DNA of 64,000 nt. Origin: Paenibacillus arenilitoris (GTDB lineage: Bacteria; Bacillota; Bacilli; Paenibacillales; Paenibacillaceae). The stretch is from assembly GCF_014705655.1 (NCBI RefSeq), contig NZ_JACXIY010000026.1, forward strand, positions 62,001 through 126,000, in the 5' to 3' direction. Made by a program: the position numbers and the translations under genes. Shown one piece after another: positions 17,605 through 26,212 of the stretch (positions are counted from its first letter, which is position 1; every line of letters begins with the position of its first letter). The notes under the pieces are model-generated. The model had not been told where the DNA came from. It ran no database searches and was given only the letters and a program-made list of their open reading frames with translations.

Positions 17605-18756
17605 ATGTGGTGGAACTCTTATGCTTCGGCGACGGTTCAATCTACGGCCAAAAATTTTATTAGGAGTAGCGATTCCGCTTTTACTCATACGTACAGAGCT
17701 TATATCAAGACAACGGAATGCGGGGAATTAAAGCTGAGATTCTGGTGCAGCAATCTGGTGGATTCTACATGGGCAGACGGCTCTGAATCGAGCGCCAATC
17801 TGATTGGGGGCACGTGGAAAATCGAGTCCGCATACATTGCCGATGGCGGGAGGCTGCCTGACGGAAGCGTAGTAGAGGGGACGCAAGTTCCGGTAACGTT
17901 CGATTCGTCGGTCGCCAGGCTGGTTATGCCGGGAGAGCAGTTTTGGAGCGATGCCGCCCGGATCAATATTCCGAAGGATCATTATTTGGCATATTCGTGG
18001 ACAGTTACGACATTGTCCGCCGGCGTAAGCTTTCCCTACAATACGGAAGGCCCATTGGTGTCCGCCTACGATGCGCCCGGGCATGCGGCCGGTCAAATCA
18101 GCGCCGATGGTTTCCAGCAATCAGGCAATTGTCTATTTCTGCCGGATTTCATCGGCTGCGAGCGTGAGGCAGCAAAGCGTATTGCGTTCTTGGGCGATTC
18201 CATCACTCAAGGCGTGCGAACGCGCCCTGACGCCTATGAATTCTGGGTTGCCCGCATTGCGGAGGGGCTTGGTTCCGAAAACAGTGTATGGAATCTTGGC
18301 TCGGGATGGGCGCGAGCTTACGATGCTGCAACCAACAAGGCTTGGCTGAGCAAAGCCAAGCTAAACGATGAGGTTGTCATTGCTTTGGGGGTCAACGATA
18401 TAGGTACGACCGGACGAAGCGCCTCTCAACTGCTCGGGGATCTGCAAACCATTGTGTCCAGCCTTAAAGGAAGCCATAACGAGATGTCGGTCATCCTTTG
18501 CACGGTACCCACATTCAATTTTACCGAGGAGCAAGAGCTTGTCTGGCGAATTGTGAATCAGGCCATACGAAGCCGTGCTATTACTGGAGTCGATCGTATA
18601 TTCGATATTGCGGAAGTACTCTCTCAGGAGGCTCCTCGCGATAACCTGCTTATTCCCGAATATATGTCGAACGAGTTCGACGCGCATCCGAATGGCGAAG
18701 CAGGGGCTGCTGTTGCCCTGGCATTCTTGGCATGGTATGGAATGGGAGATGACTAA
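17605..18756 (+). CDS. SGNH/GDSL-type carbohydrate esterase
   Basis: Enzyme of 383 residues. An N-terminal beta-sandwich (about 1-185) leads into an SGNH hydrolase domain: block I FLGDSITQG with nucleophile Ser199, the block III Asn in LGVNDIG, and Asp359/His361 in the DAHPNGEAG block. This family commonly removes acetyl groups from plant polysaccharides; xyloglucan galactose is acetylated in many plants, so a deacetylase of imported oligosaccharides is a good guess (inference). ATG 17605 has AGGGGG 10 nt upstream. No signal peptide. Its 3' end appears again as a 25-nt scar near 12541. Confidence 0.85.
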   Translation: MWWNSYASATVQSTAKNFIRSSDSAFTHTYRAYIKTTECGELKLRFWCSNLVDSTWADGSESSANLIGGTWKIESAYIADGGRLPDGSVVEGTQVPVTFDSSVARLVMPGEQFWSDAARINIPKDHYLAYSWTVTTLSAGVSFPYNTEGPLVSAYDAPGHAAGQISADGFQQSGNCLFLPDFIGCEREAAKRIAFLGDSITQGVRTRPDAYEFWVARIAEGLGSENSVWNLGSGWARAYDAATNKAWLSKAKLNDEVVIALGVNDIGTTGRSASQLLGDLQTIVSSLKGSHNEMSVILCTVPTFNFTEEQELVWRIVNQAIRSRAITGVDRIFDIAEVLSQEAPRDNLLIPEYMSNEFDAHPNGEAGAAVALAFLAWYGMGDD

Positions 18757-18793
18757 TCGACAAGGCAAAAAGCACAGAAAAGGATAGATCACA

Positions 18794-18857
18794 ACAAGGC
18801 ACCGGGCCGCTCCCTTACGAAGCCATGGTGCTTTGTTTGTTTTTTTTGTAAAAAAAA
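18794..18857 (+). terminator. Strong terminator after the SGNH esterase
   Basis: ACAAGGCACC (18794-18803) pairs with GGTGCTTTGT (18837-18846) and is followed by a long T-run. A related hairpin follows the deacetylase at 24188. Confidence 0.9.
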
Positions 18858-18868
18858 CAAAAATTAAC

Positions 18869-18933
18869 TAGACCAAATCATGCTATACCATGTCCAAAAA
18901 ATCAAGGTTCACTATTCAACCTGTTGATAAAGT
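18869..18933 (+). promoter_or_regulatory. 65-bp repeated promoter element, copy E (before GH74-GH5)
   Basis: Most divergent copy: TAGACC at 18869 and ATGTCC at 18890, 21 bp apart; AAATCATGCTAT and ATCAAGGTT are kept, but the CTTGA arm of the small inverted repeat is lost. An AT-rich GATAAA at 18926-18931 stands at the -10 position. Confidence 0.6.
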
Positions 18934-18982
18934 AATGATGTATCAAAATATGTGAAATGAGGAGGAGTGGTTGTTGAAAACA

Positions 18983-18996
18983 TGAAAACGTTTACA
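18983..18996 (+). promoter_or_regulatory. Perfect cre (CcpA) site inside a 13-bp inverted repeat
   Basis: TGAAAACGTTTACA matches every position of the consensus TGWAANCGNTNWCA. It is flanked by TTGTTGAAAACAT (18971-18983) and ATGTTTTCAACAA (19001-19013), a perfect 13-bp inverted repeat with a 17-nt gap. It lies about 50 bp downstream of the presumed -10, where CcpA would block elongation. The same stretch could fold as an RNA hairpin in the leader. It also contains a 12-codon frame from ATG 18982 to TAG 19018; the nearest ribosome site is 16 nt away, so I do not call it a gene. Confidence 0.75.
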
Positions 18997-19066
18997 TCAA
19001 ATGTTTTCAACAAGAGCTAGCGGTATGAACGCAAGAAGAAAACGATTGAAAAAGGAGATTAGTTTG

Positions 19067-22000
19067 ATGAAAACAAGGAGAAAGTCGCGTGGCTTCACCC
19101 AAAAAATGATTTCCTTATGTAAGTCCGCTTCACTTCTGGTCACGGCCGCAGCATTGACGGTAAGCATGGGCCCTTCGTTCTCGAAGGTACCCGACAAGGC
19201 ATTCGCAGCGGATTCGACCGGAAGCGAAGCAGCGGCCGTGCAGTCGGATATCGTGCCAGTGAAATCGCAAGCCTATGATTGGGGCAGGGTGAAGATCGTC
19301 GGAGGCGGGTTCATTCCGGGCATTATTTTCAACGAGAAGGAGAAGGATCTCATCTATGCCCGCACGGACATGGGAGGCGCGTATCGCTGGGACCCGGCGA
19401 CCAAGACATGGATTCAGTTGCTGGAATGGGTGAGCCTGGAAGACTGGAACCTGTCGGGCGTAGAGAGTATAGCTACCGACCCTGTCGATCCGAATCGCGT
19501 CTATATTGCGGCCGGCACCTACTCGAACGACTGGGTGCAGTCGAACGGCTACATTCTTCGTTCGCAGGACCGCGGGCAAACGTGGGAGAAGACCGAAATG
19601 CCGTTCAAATTCGGCGGCAACATGCCCGGCCGTTCCATGGGCGAACGTCTGGCTGTCGACCCGAACGATAACCGGATCCTTTACCTGGGAGCCCGCAACG
19701 GGAACGGATTGTGGAAGAGCGAGGACTATGGAGCGACATGGCATAAGGTGAGCAGCTTCACTTCGGTCGGCAACGTGAATGATAGCTACGGCGGCAATGT
19801 CGGCCCCGTATGGATCACCTTTGATCCTTCGACGGGCTCAGCAGGCCATGCGACGCAGACGATTTATGTCGGCTTGGCGGATACGCAGTCGAGCATTTAT
19901 AAGTCGGTCGACGGCGGCGCGACCTGGGAGCCGGTAGCGGGCCAGCCGACTCAGGGCTTCCTGCCCCACCACGGAACGCTGGGTTCGAACGGCATGCTGT
20001 ACGTAACATACAACTCGTCCATCGGACCGTACGACGCCGGCACTGGCGCGGTTTGGAAGCTGAATACGATGACGGGCGAGTGGACGGACATCACCCCGGA
20101 CGGAGTCGGCAATACGAGCAAGCCGTACGGCGGTCTCGCCGTTGACCCTCAAAATCCCGATACGCTGATGGTTGCCTCGATGAACGTATGGTGGCCGGAC
20201 AATTTCATTTACCGCAGTACAGACGGCGGGCAAACATGGAAGAACCTGTGGCAGTTCACCGAGTATCCGAAGCGCGACAACCGGTACACGATCGATTACT
20301 CGATCTCGCCATGGCTCGATTGGGGCATTCAGCGCGACCCGGAGACTGACCCGGAAACCTCGCCGAAGCTTGGCTGGATGATCGGCGACCTGGAGATCGA
20401 TCCGTTCAACTCGGACCGGATCATGTACGGTACCGGTGCGACGCTGTTCGGCTCCGAGAACATGACCGATTTCGACAAGGGCGAGAAAATCGGGATCTCC
20501 GTCATGGCGAACGGAATTGAAGAGACCGCGATTCTGGGCTTGATCAGTCCTCCATCCGGGGCGCCGCTCATCAGCTCAATGGGCGATATCGGCGGGTTCC
20601 GTCATGAAGACCTGAATAAGGCGCCGCAAATGATCACAAATCCTTATATCGTATCAAGCACCGATCTGGACTACGCGGAGACGAATCCGAACTTGATCGT
20701 GCGCGTCGGCCATGCATCGAACCTAGACGCGCGGATGGGCGTATCGACAGACAACGGCGTCACCTGGACGCCGGCGGCCAATGCCTGGCAGGCGGCGGAT
20801 GGCGACCATACGAGCGGAGAATGGGTCGCGGTCAGCGCGAACGGCGATACGATTCTATGGGCTCCGGATGGCGACGGCGACCGGCCGGTAAGCTACTCTA
20901 CCGACCTTGGCCAGACGTGGACAGCCTCGACAGGCATCCCGCAAGGCTCCGTCGTCTCTTCGGACCGTATCAATCCGGACAAATTCTACGGGTTCCATGA
21001 GGGGACGTTCTATGTCAGCACGGACGGCGGCGCCAGCTTCACGGCTTCGGCTGCTACCGGACTGCCGCAAAATCTGAGTGGCAAGTTCAAGGCTGCTCCT
21101 ACGGCTGAAGGCGATATCTGGCTTGCCAGCGAGAATGGACTATTCCGTTCGACGGATTCGGGAGCGAGCTTCCAGAAGCTAACGGGCGTTGATGCGGCGG
21201 TATCCGTCGGTTTCGGCAAAGAAGCGCCGGGCAAAACGTATAAGACGATCTATGCCGGACTGAGAGTAAACGGCGGCAAGTACGGGTTCTACCGCTCGGA
21301 GGACGAAGGAGCGAGCTGGATCCGCATGAATGACGATCAGCATCAATTCGCGAATGCAAGAGGGACGATTACCGGCGATGGACAAGTATACGGCCGGGTC
21401 TATATCGGAACGAACGGTATGGGCATCGTCCGCGGCGATATTAAACAGGGTGCGCCGGTAGTCACGCCGGCCATGCCAATGCGAGATATCACAACAATGG
21501 AGCTCGTCAAAGAAATGGGAATCGGCATTAATCTGGGCAACACGTTAGAATCGACAGGCAGCTGGATTGATGGCAGCAGTGTTTCTAATTATGAAAGGGC
21601 CTGGGGCAGTCCCATTATTACGAAGGAAATGATTCAAGGTTATGCGAGCGAAGGTTTTGGCGTCCTTCGAATTCCTGTAGCGTGGTCCAATATGATGGGC
21701 GAGGATTACACGATCAATCCTGACTATCTGGCCCGGGCAAAAGAAGTTGCGGATTGGGCACTGGATAGCGGTATGTACGTTATTCTGAATCTTCACTGGG
21801 ACGGCGGCTGGTTTGAGAAGTTTCCGTCAGAAAAAGAAGAATCGATGTACAAATATACACGCATATGGACGCAGCTGACAGACGCATTTAGAGACTATGA
21901 CGATCATCTGATGTTCGAGTCTTTCAATGAAGAAGGCATATGGTTTGATTTATGGAACTATTACAGCGGTCAAGAAACCATAGTCGACGGCAGAAAAAAA

Positions 22001-23185
22001 GCCTATGCGTTGCTGAATGAGATCAATCAGACATTCGTAGATATTGTGCGTGGTTCCGGAGGCAACAATGAACGACGACATCTGTTGATTGGCGGTTATG
22101 GAACCGATTTTGAGAAAACCGCTGATCAACTCTATAAGATGCCAAACGATCCTCAAAATCGCATTGCGGTATCGGTCCATTATTACCATCCTTCAACATT
22201 TGCTATTATCGATGAGGATGTGGAATGGGGAAAAGCGGATCCGGAATGGGGAACGGAGGAAGACTTCGCTGAGCTGAACAGGCTCATGGATATGGTGAAG
22301 ACACGTTTCATCGACGAAGGCATCCCCGTTATCATGGGGGAATTTGGTGTAGCAATAAGAAATAAGACACCAGAAATGATACGGCTTTATCTTACGTCGG
22401 TGGCCGAGGCCGCATATTCAAGGGGATTTACCCCGGTTTTATGGGATATTACAAATGTATTTTACAACCGAACTACAAATGAAATGATGGATAAGGTGCT
22501 GCTTGAGCAGCTTATGGCTGTCAAGGATACGACGGAGCCAATGCCTAATTCGGCTCCATCCGCCTCGATCACCTCGTATGAGGATGGCCAAGCGATCAAT
22601 CAGAATAGTCCGCAGATCGACTGGATGTCCCATGACGAAGATGCTTCGGACGTTCAAGCCGCTTATCAGGTGCAAGCCTCGAATGATGCTTGGGAGACGG
22701 TCGCAGTGGATAGCGGGGAACTTGAGGGCGCAACGAATTCTTACACATTGGACGAATTGGCAGACGGAACCTGGTCGATCAAGGTTCGTGTGAAAGATAA
22801 TCAAGGCGCTTGGTCGGAATGGGCGTACAGAAGCTTGGTCATTGATACGGTTCCTCCAACCCTGAATGTTTTCATGGATAAGGAGACCTTGTGGCCGGCC
22901 AACAACAAGCTGGTTAAAGTAACGGCAACTGTTGAGACGGATGTTGAGCTGTCTCAGGTGGAATTGCTCTCCATTACGCCGAGCGTAGAAGTCGACCGAT
23001 ACGAATCTATGGTACAAGGAGCTGAATTCGGCACATTCGATACGGAATTCAAGCTGCTGGCCAAAAAAGCAAAGGGTAAAGAGCCTCTAGTCTATACGAT
23101 TACTTATAAAGCGATAGATCAAGCAGGGAATGTTACGGAAGCATCCGCCACCGTTAAGGTTCCCCATGATCAAGGAAAAAAATAA
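19067..23185 (+). CDS. Secreted GH74 xyloglucanase - GH5 endoglucanase fusion
   Basis: Extracellular protein of 1372 residues from ATG 19067 (AAGGAG 9 nt upstream; the in-frame ATG at 19001 is inside the inverted repeat). Signal peptide about 1-50. GH74 double propeller about 60-780 with several Asp-box-like turns (SxDxGxTW) and both catalytic aspartates, Asp101 (RTDMGGAYRW) and Asp507 (SMGDIGGF). GH5 barrel about 810-1130 with acid/base Glu955 (ESFNEEG) and nucleophile Glu1092 (MGEFG). Then a fibronectin/Ig-like domain and a final domain with the VPPTLNV...LWPANNK pattern. No CBM seen. It should cut xyloglucan and mixed glucans outside the cell. The GH5 part is a close paralogue of the gene at 30951. 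Confidence 0.93.
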   Translation: MKTRRKSRGFTQKMISLCKSASLLVTAAALTVSMGPSFSKVPDKAFAADSTGSEAAAVQSDIVPVKSQAYDWGRVKIVGGGFIPGIIFNEKEKDLIYARTDMGGAYRWDPATKTWIQLLEWVSLEDWNLSGVESIATDPVDPNRVYIAAGTYSNDWVQSNGYILRSQDRGQTWEKTEMPFKFGGNMPGRSMGERLAVDPNDNRILYLGARNGNGLWKSEDYGATWHKVSSFTSVGNVNDSYGGNVGPVWITFDPSTGSAGHATQTIYVGLADTQSSIYKSVDGGATWEPVAGQPTQGFLPHHGTLGSNGMLYVTYNSSIGPYDAGTGAVWKLNTMTGEWTDITPDGVGNTSKPYGGLAVDPQNPDTLMVASMNVWWPDNFIYRSTDGGQTWKNLWQFTEYPKRDNRYTIDYSISPWLDWGIQRDPETDPETSPKLGWMIGDLEIDPFNSDRIMYGTGATLFGSENMTDFDKGEKIGISVMANGIEETAILGLISPPSGAPLISSMGDIGGFRHEDLNKAPQMITNPYIVSSTDLDYAETNPNLIVRVGHASNLDARMGVSTDNGVTWTPAANAWQAADGDHTSGEWVAVSANGDTILWAPDGDGDRPVSYSTDLGQTWTASTGIPQGSVVSSDRINPDKFYGFHEGTFYVSTDGGASFTASAATGLPQNLSGKFKAAPTAEGDIWLASENGLFRSTDSGASFQKLTGVDAAVSVGFGKEAPGKTYKTIYAGLRVNGGKYGFYRSEDEGASWIRMNDDQHQFANARGTITGDGQVYGRVYIGTNGMGIVRGDIKQGAPVVTPAMPMRDITTMELVKEMGIGINLGNTLESTGSWIDGSSVSNYERAWGSPIITKEMIQGYASEGFGVLRIPVAWSNMMGEDYTINPDYLARAKEVADWALDSGMYVILNLHWDGGWFEKFPSEKEESMYKYTRIWTQLTDAFRDYDDHLMFESFNEEGIWFDLWNYYSGQETIVDGRKKAYALLNEINQTFVDIVRGSGGNNERRHLLIGGYGTDFEKTADQLYKMPNDPQNRIAVSVHYYHPSTFAIIDEDVEWGKADPEWGTEEDFAELNRLMDMVKTRFIDEGIPVIMGEFGVAIRNKTPEMIRLYLTSVAEAAYSRGFTPVLWDITNVFYNRTTNEMMDKVLLEQLMAVKDTTEPMPNSAPSASITSYEDGQAINQNSPQIDWMSHDEDASDVQAAYQVQASNDAWETVAVDSGELEGATNSYTLDELADGTWSIKVRVKDNQGAWSEWAYRSLVIDTVPPTLNVFMDKETLWPANNKLVKVTATVETDVELSQVELLSITPSVEVDRYESMVQGAEFGTFDTEFKLLAKKAKGKEPLVYTITYKAIDQAGNVTEASATVKVPHDQGKK

Positions 23186-23202
23186 TCCTCTATAGGAACT
23201 GG

Positions 23203-23235
23203 ATACCTCCGACCGAAATGGTTCGGAGGTATTTC
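23203..23235 (+). terminator. Terminator after GH74-GH5, dispersed family TACCTCCG...CGGAGGTA
   Basis: ATACCTCCGA (23203-23212) pairs with TCGGAGGTAT (23223-23232), followed by a short T stretch. Same hairpin type as at 8586 and 12603. Confidence 0.8.
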
Positions 23236-23242
23236 AGGTGCA

Positions 23243-23307
23243 ATGTCTATATCATGCTGTTTCATGTCTTGAAAATCAAGGTCTACGATTAGTAGTGTGT
23301 TATTATC
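23243..23307 (+). promoter_or_regulatory. 65-bp repeated promoter element, copy F (before deacetylase)
   Basis: Clear ATGTCT at 23243 and 23264, 21 bp apart, with ATATCATGCTGTTTC between and CTTGAAAATCAAGG after; TATTAT at 23301-23306 as -10. In this copy TCATG also repeats at 10-bp spacing. Confidence 0.77.
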
Positions 23308-23340
23308 GTTAGTGCAGTACTCACTCGAGGAGGAGTTATA

Positions 23341-24150
23341 ATGGGAAACGTGAGCATTCGATTCGACCGGTTTCCGGGAGGGCTTAGCAAGGCGGTCGCG
23401 TTTAGTTTCGACGATGGCCGCGATCAAGACAGGAGGCTGGTGCAGGCTTTTAACCGATATGGCCTCAAAGGAACGTTCCATCTGAATTCCGGCAAATTCG
23501 GTCAGGAAGGCTATATCAATGCCGAAGAAGTGGCGGACTTATTTCGCGGCCACGAGATTTCGGCCCATACCGTCACGCATCCCTTCCTGGAGCAGTCCCC
23601 GGACGACCAGATTGCGGAGGAGCTGATCGCGGATCGCCGAAATCTGGAGGCGATCACGGGATATCCTGTACGCGGTATGAGTTATCCGTTCGGCACCTAC
23701 AACGACCGCGTTGTGCGCGCGCTGCCGGTGCTCGGTATCGAATATGCCCGCACCGTCCAGAGCCACGGCGGCTTCCACATGCCGGATGATCCGCTGAAAT
23801 GGCATCCGACCTGCCATCATAAGGAGATGTTGGAGAAAATCGAACAGTTGCTGGCTTCTAATAGCTGGTTTAGCCGCATGGAGCTATTGTTCATCTGGGG
23901 CCATAGCTACGAATTCGACCACGATGATAACTGGGAGCTGATGGATAGGGCAGGCGAACTGCTCGGCGGCGAGGAGTCGATCTGGAAAGCGTCGATGACG
24001 GATATTGTATCCTACCAGAATGCGCTCAAAGCGCTCCGTTTCTCGGTTGATCGAAGCGTGGTGCATAATCCGAATGCCCTTGAGGTTTGGGTTAGCGCAG
24101 ACGGCGAAGCCGTCCGTATTGCGGCAGGCGAAACGAAGAGGCTGCGATAG
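23341..24150 (+). CDS. CE4-type polysaccharide deacetylase family protein
   Basis: Protein of 269 residues with a NodB-homology fold. Motif 1 is AFSFDDGRDQD with the catalytic base/metal Asp pair 24-25; motif 2 is SAHTVTHP, giving metal ligands His76 and His80; motif 3 is RGMSYPFGTYN. The family removes N- or O-acetyl groups using a divalent metal. ATG 23341 has GAGGAGG upstream. There is no signal peptide, so a cytoplasmic substrate, perhaps an acetylated oligosaccharide, is more likely than cell wall. It has its own copy of the repeated promoter and a terminator, as a single-gene unit. Confidence 0.87.
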   Translation: MGNVSIRFDRFPGGLSKAVAFSFDDGRDQDRRLVQAFNRYGLKGTFHLNSGKFGQEGYINAEEVADLFRGHEISAHTVTHPFLEQSPDDQIAEELIADRRNLEAITGYPVRGMSYPFGTYNDRVVRALPVLGIEYARTVQSHGGFHMPDDPLKWHPTCHHKEMLEKIEQLLASNSWFSRMELLFIWGHSYEFDHDDNWELMDRAGELLGGEESIWKASMTDIVSYQNALKALRFSVDRSVVHNPNALEVWVSADGEAVRIAAGETKRLR

Positions 24151-24187
24151 CAAGCGAAAGTTTTCTAAAAAAAACAAAAATTTTGGC

Positions 24188-24240
24188 AAGGTACCGGGTC
24201 GCTTCCTTGCGAAGCCCTGGTGCCTTTTTCGTTTTTACCC
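24188..24240 (+). terminator. Terminator after the deacetylase
   Basis: AAGGTACCGGG (24188-24198) pairs with CCCTGGTGCCTT (24215-24226, one bulge and one G-T pair), then TTTTCGTTTTT. It resembles the hairpin at 18794. Confidence 0.85.
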
Positions 24241-24339
24241 GAACAAATCCTAGGAGAGAGCTTCTCGTTCGGTCGAATTCCATGCGCAGTCCGGATTTCG
24301 GTTTTTCATGATGCTACGCGCTTCTGACCTAATAATACG

Positions 24340-24376
24340 AAATAGCCCCCACCTAGCCTGGCAATGGGAGCTATTT
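24340..24376 (-). terminator. Terminator after the GH5-CBM13 gene (possibly bidirectional)
   Basis: AAATAGCCCCCA (24340-24351) pairs with TGGGAGCTATTT (24365-24376, one C-A mismatch). It lies 60 bp past the minus-strand stop. The rest of the 24.24-24.43 kb convergent gap shows no gene. Confidence 0.65.
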
Positions 24377-24434
24377 GACGCTTACGTTCGCTACATCTTC
24401 CACACTCGTTGTTTTGCGTTTCTTTGGGTTTTAT

Positions 24435-26102
24435 TTAGGTAATCGGAACCAGCTGCCATTGCTGATTAAAGTTATACTGATTGCCTAAAGACCATTGACC
24501 AACTGGCGCACTATCATTAGTAGACCAACCCAAGACTTCCAGATACTTGCCGCTAGCAGCATTTTTAAATTCGAAATAACCATCACCTACGTCAATCTTC
24601 TGCCACTGTTGATTATAGCCGCCAAGACCAGAATGTGCCCATTGTTGTGCTGTAGCGCCATCAGAAGAAGACCAACCCCCGATTTCCAGAACCTTGCCGC
24701 TATTACGATTTATGAGTTGATAATTGTTAAGTCCGACATTAAGCAATTCCCATTGCTGATTGTAGCCGCCAGTATACGCATACTGATTTACAGCAGCGCC
24801 ATCAGCAGTTGAGTAGCCATTTACATCCAGCACCTTGCCGCTATTGCGGTTGACGATCCTATAATAATTACCTATTCCGCTCATGATGCCATCGATGATT
24901 CCTTGTTGTGTTATTGTAAGGTTATTTCTGTTAATCAATCCAAAATTAGATCCATTATCCCACCATACAGGAACTAAGCTATACTTCTTCGCTGTTGAGA
25001 CAACTGCTTTTGTCCAAATTGCACGATAGGTATTGTTGGACGAGTCAAGAGCCGACTTATCGATTGCACCGTATTCTCCGATGACTACAGCATACCCTTG
25101 TGTTACGAACTTATCGTACATGGATTTGAATTGTGACTCCATGTGGGCTTCCTGTCCCCCAGAGTCTCTTTTGGCAGGGTCTGCTGTTGCACCCCATTGG
25201 GTAGCGCCTTCGTTTTCTACTAGGCAGAAGAAGTAAGGATCGTAATAATGTACAGAAATCATGATTCTCTTTTCGGAACTAGGAACAGTACTTGATCTGT
25301 TATTGTCTGTTGGAAGCACAAAACCTGTATAGCCATTGTTGCCTGCCGTGTAATCAATGTTCGTATTCCAGCCTGGAATCAAGAGCCATCTTGCCGCATT
25401 GTTTCCGCCGGACAGTCTCACGGTGTCCACAAAGATTTGATTCAATGCATTAATGTTTGAATAAATCGTGAGGTCAGGCTGTGACCCGCCATATGTCACC
25501 CCATCGAATACTTCGTTCATTGATTCGAAGATCAAATGCTCGTTATAATTAACGAATGTATTGGCAATCTGCTGCCAAACCTTTTTATATTTGTCTCGAA
25601 TCGTATTTTGATCGCTTGCATTCGGCAACAGCCAATTATCTGACGGAGTATTGGGGGTTGTAGAGTGCGCGCCATCATGGTGAATATTGAGAATGACAAA
25701 CAGGCCTTCGCTGTAAGCATAATCGACAACCTCTTTCACTCTGGCCAGATACGCAGAATCAATAGTGTAATTCGGAGCAGGACCGATTTTTTTCATATAT
25801 GTCACCGGAATCCGAATGGATTTAAACCCTGCTGCTTTTACCTTTTGAATTAACGCTTTTGTGATAACCGGATTACCCCAAGCTGTTTCGCTAGGAACAC
25901 CGTTAATATTAGCATCTAATGCGTTTCCTAAATTCCATCCTGCACCCATTGCCGAAGTAATTTGAGCGGCGTTATATTGCGTGAAATCCCATGTCATATC
26001 GGCTGCTGATGCTACAGAACCCGAGCTTGTAAAAACGGCGGTAAACATAAAAACAAATGCGATCATTATTAGCTTGCAGGACTTGAACGTAAATTTTGTC
26101 AT
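24435..26102 (-). CDS. Secreted GH5 endoglucanase with C-terminal ricin-type CBM13
   Basis: Extracellular protein of 555 residues. Signal peptide about 1-34 ending ASAA. GH5 barrel about 38-395 with acid/base Glu197 (FESMNEVFDG) and nucleophile Glu343 (VIGEYGAID). A three-repeat ricin B trefoil fills about 412-555, each repeat with a QQW motif (QxW) and a N-x-x-SGK-x-L-x-V strand, typical of CBM13 sugar binding. Start 26102 is preferred to the longer frame from 26228 because AGAGGTG lies just upstream and the signal peptide begins there. It stands alone, convergent to the deacetylase. Likely substrates are beta-1,4-glucans or xyloglucan. Confidence 0.92.
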   Translation of the reverse strand: MTKFTFKSCKLIMIAFVFMFTAVFTSSGSVASAADMTWDFTQYNAAQITSAMGAGWNLGNALDANINGVPSETAWGNPVITKALIQKVKAAGFKSIRIPVTYMKKIGPAPNYTIDSAYLARVKEVVDYAYSEGLFVILNIHHDGAHSTTPNTPSDNWLLPNASDQNTIRDKYKKVWQQIANTFVNYNEHLIFESMNEVFDGVTYGGSQPDLTIYSNINALNQIFVDTVRLSGGNNAARWLLIPGWNTNIDYTAGNNGYTGFVLPTDNNRSSTVPSSEKRIMISVHYYDPYFFCLVENEGATQWGATADPAKRDSGGQEAHMESQFKSMYDKFVTQGYAVVIGEYGAIDKSALDSSNNTYRAIWTKAVVSTAKKYSLVPVWWDNGSNFGLINRNNLTITQQGIIDGIMSGIGNYYRIVNRNSGKVLDVNGYSTADGAAVNQYAYTGGYNQQWELLNVGLNNYQLINRNSGKVLEIGGWSSSDGATAQQWAHSGLGGYNQQWQKIDVGDGYFEFKNAASGKYLEVLGWSTNDSAPVGQWSLGNQYNFNQQWQLVPIT

Positions 26103-26198
26103 CAAATGGCACCTCTTCTCTTCATGTAGTTGGAAAAGAATAATACTTCGCTTATCACCTCTTAATTCGCTTTTACAGAAGCTATAGTAACCGCTTCT

Positions 26199-26212
26199 AG
26201 TAAGCGCTTTCA
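26199..26212 (-). promoter_or_regulatory. cre-like (CcpA) site upstream of GH5-CBM13
   Basis: AGTAAGCGCTTTCA agrees with the consensus TGWAANCGNTNWCA except at the first position (on the other strand, the last). It lies about 97 bp upstream of the start codon, consistent with a promoter-proximal repressor site. Confidence 0.6.

Noticed and set aside
18982..19020. Twelve-codon leader frame before GH74-GH5
   Set aside because: The ribosome site is 16 nt away and the coding sequence is fully explained by the cre site and inverted repeat.
6889..23307. The repeated element as a CRISPR array or riboswitch
   Set aside because: Copies are kilobases apart, each before a gene, and lie upstream of the -10 box, so they are not transcribed from their own promoter.
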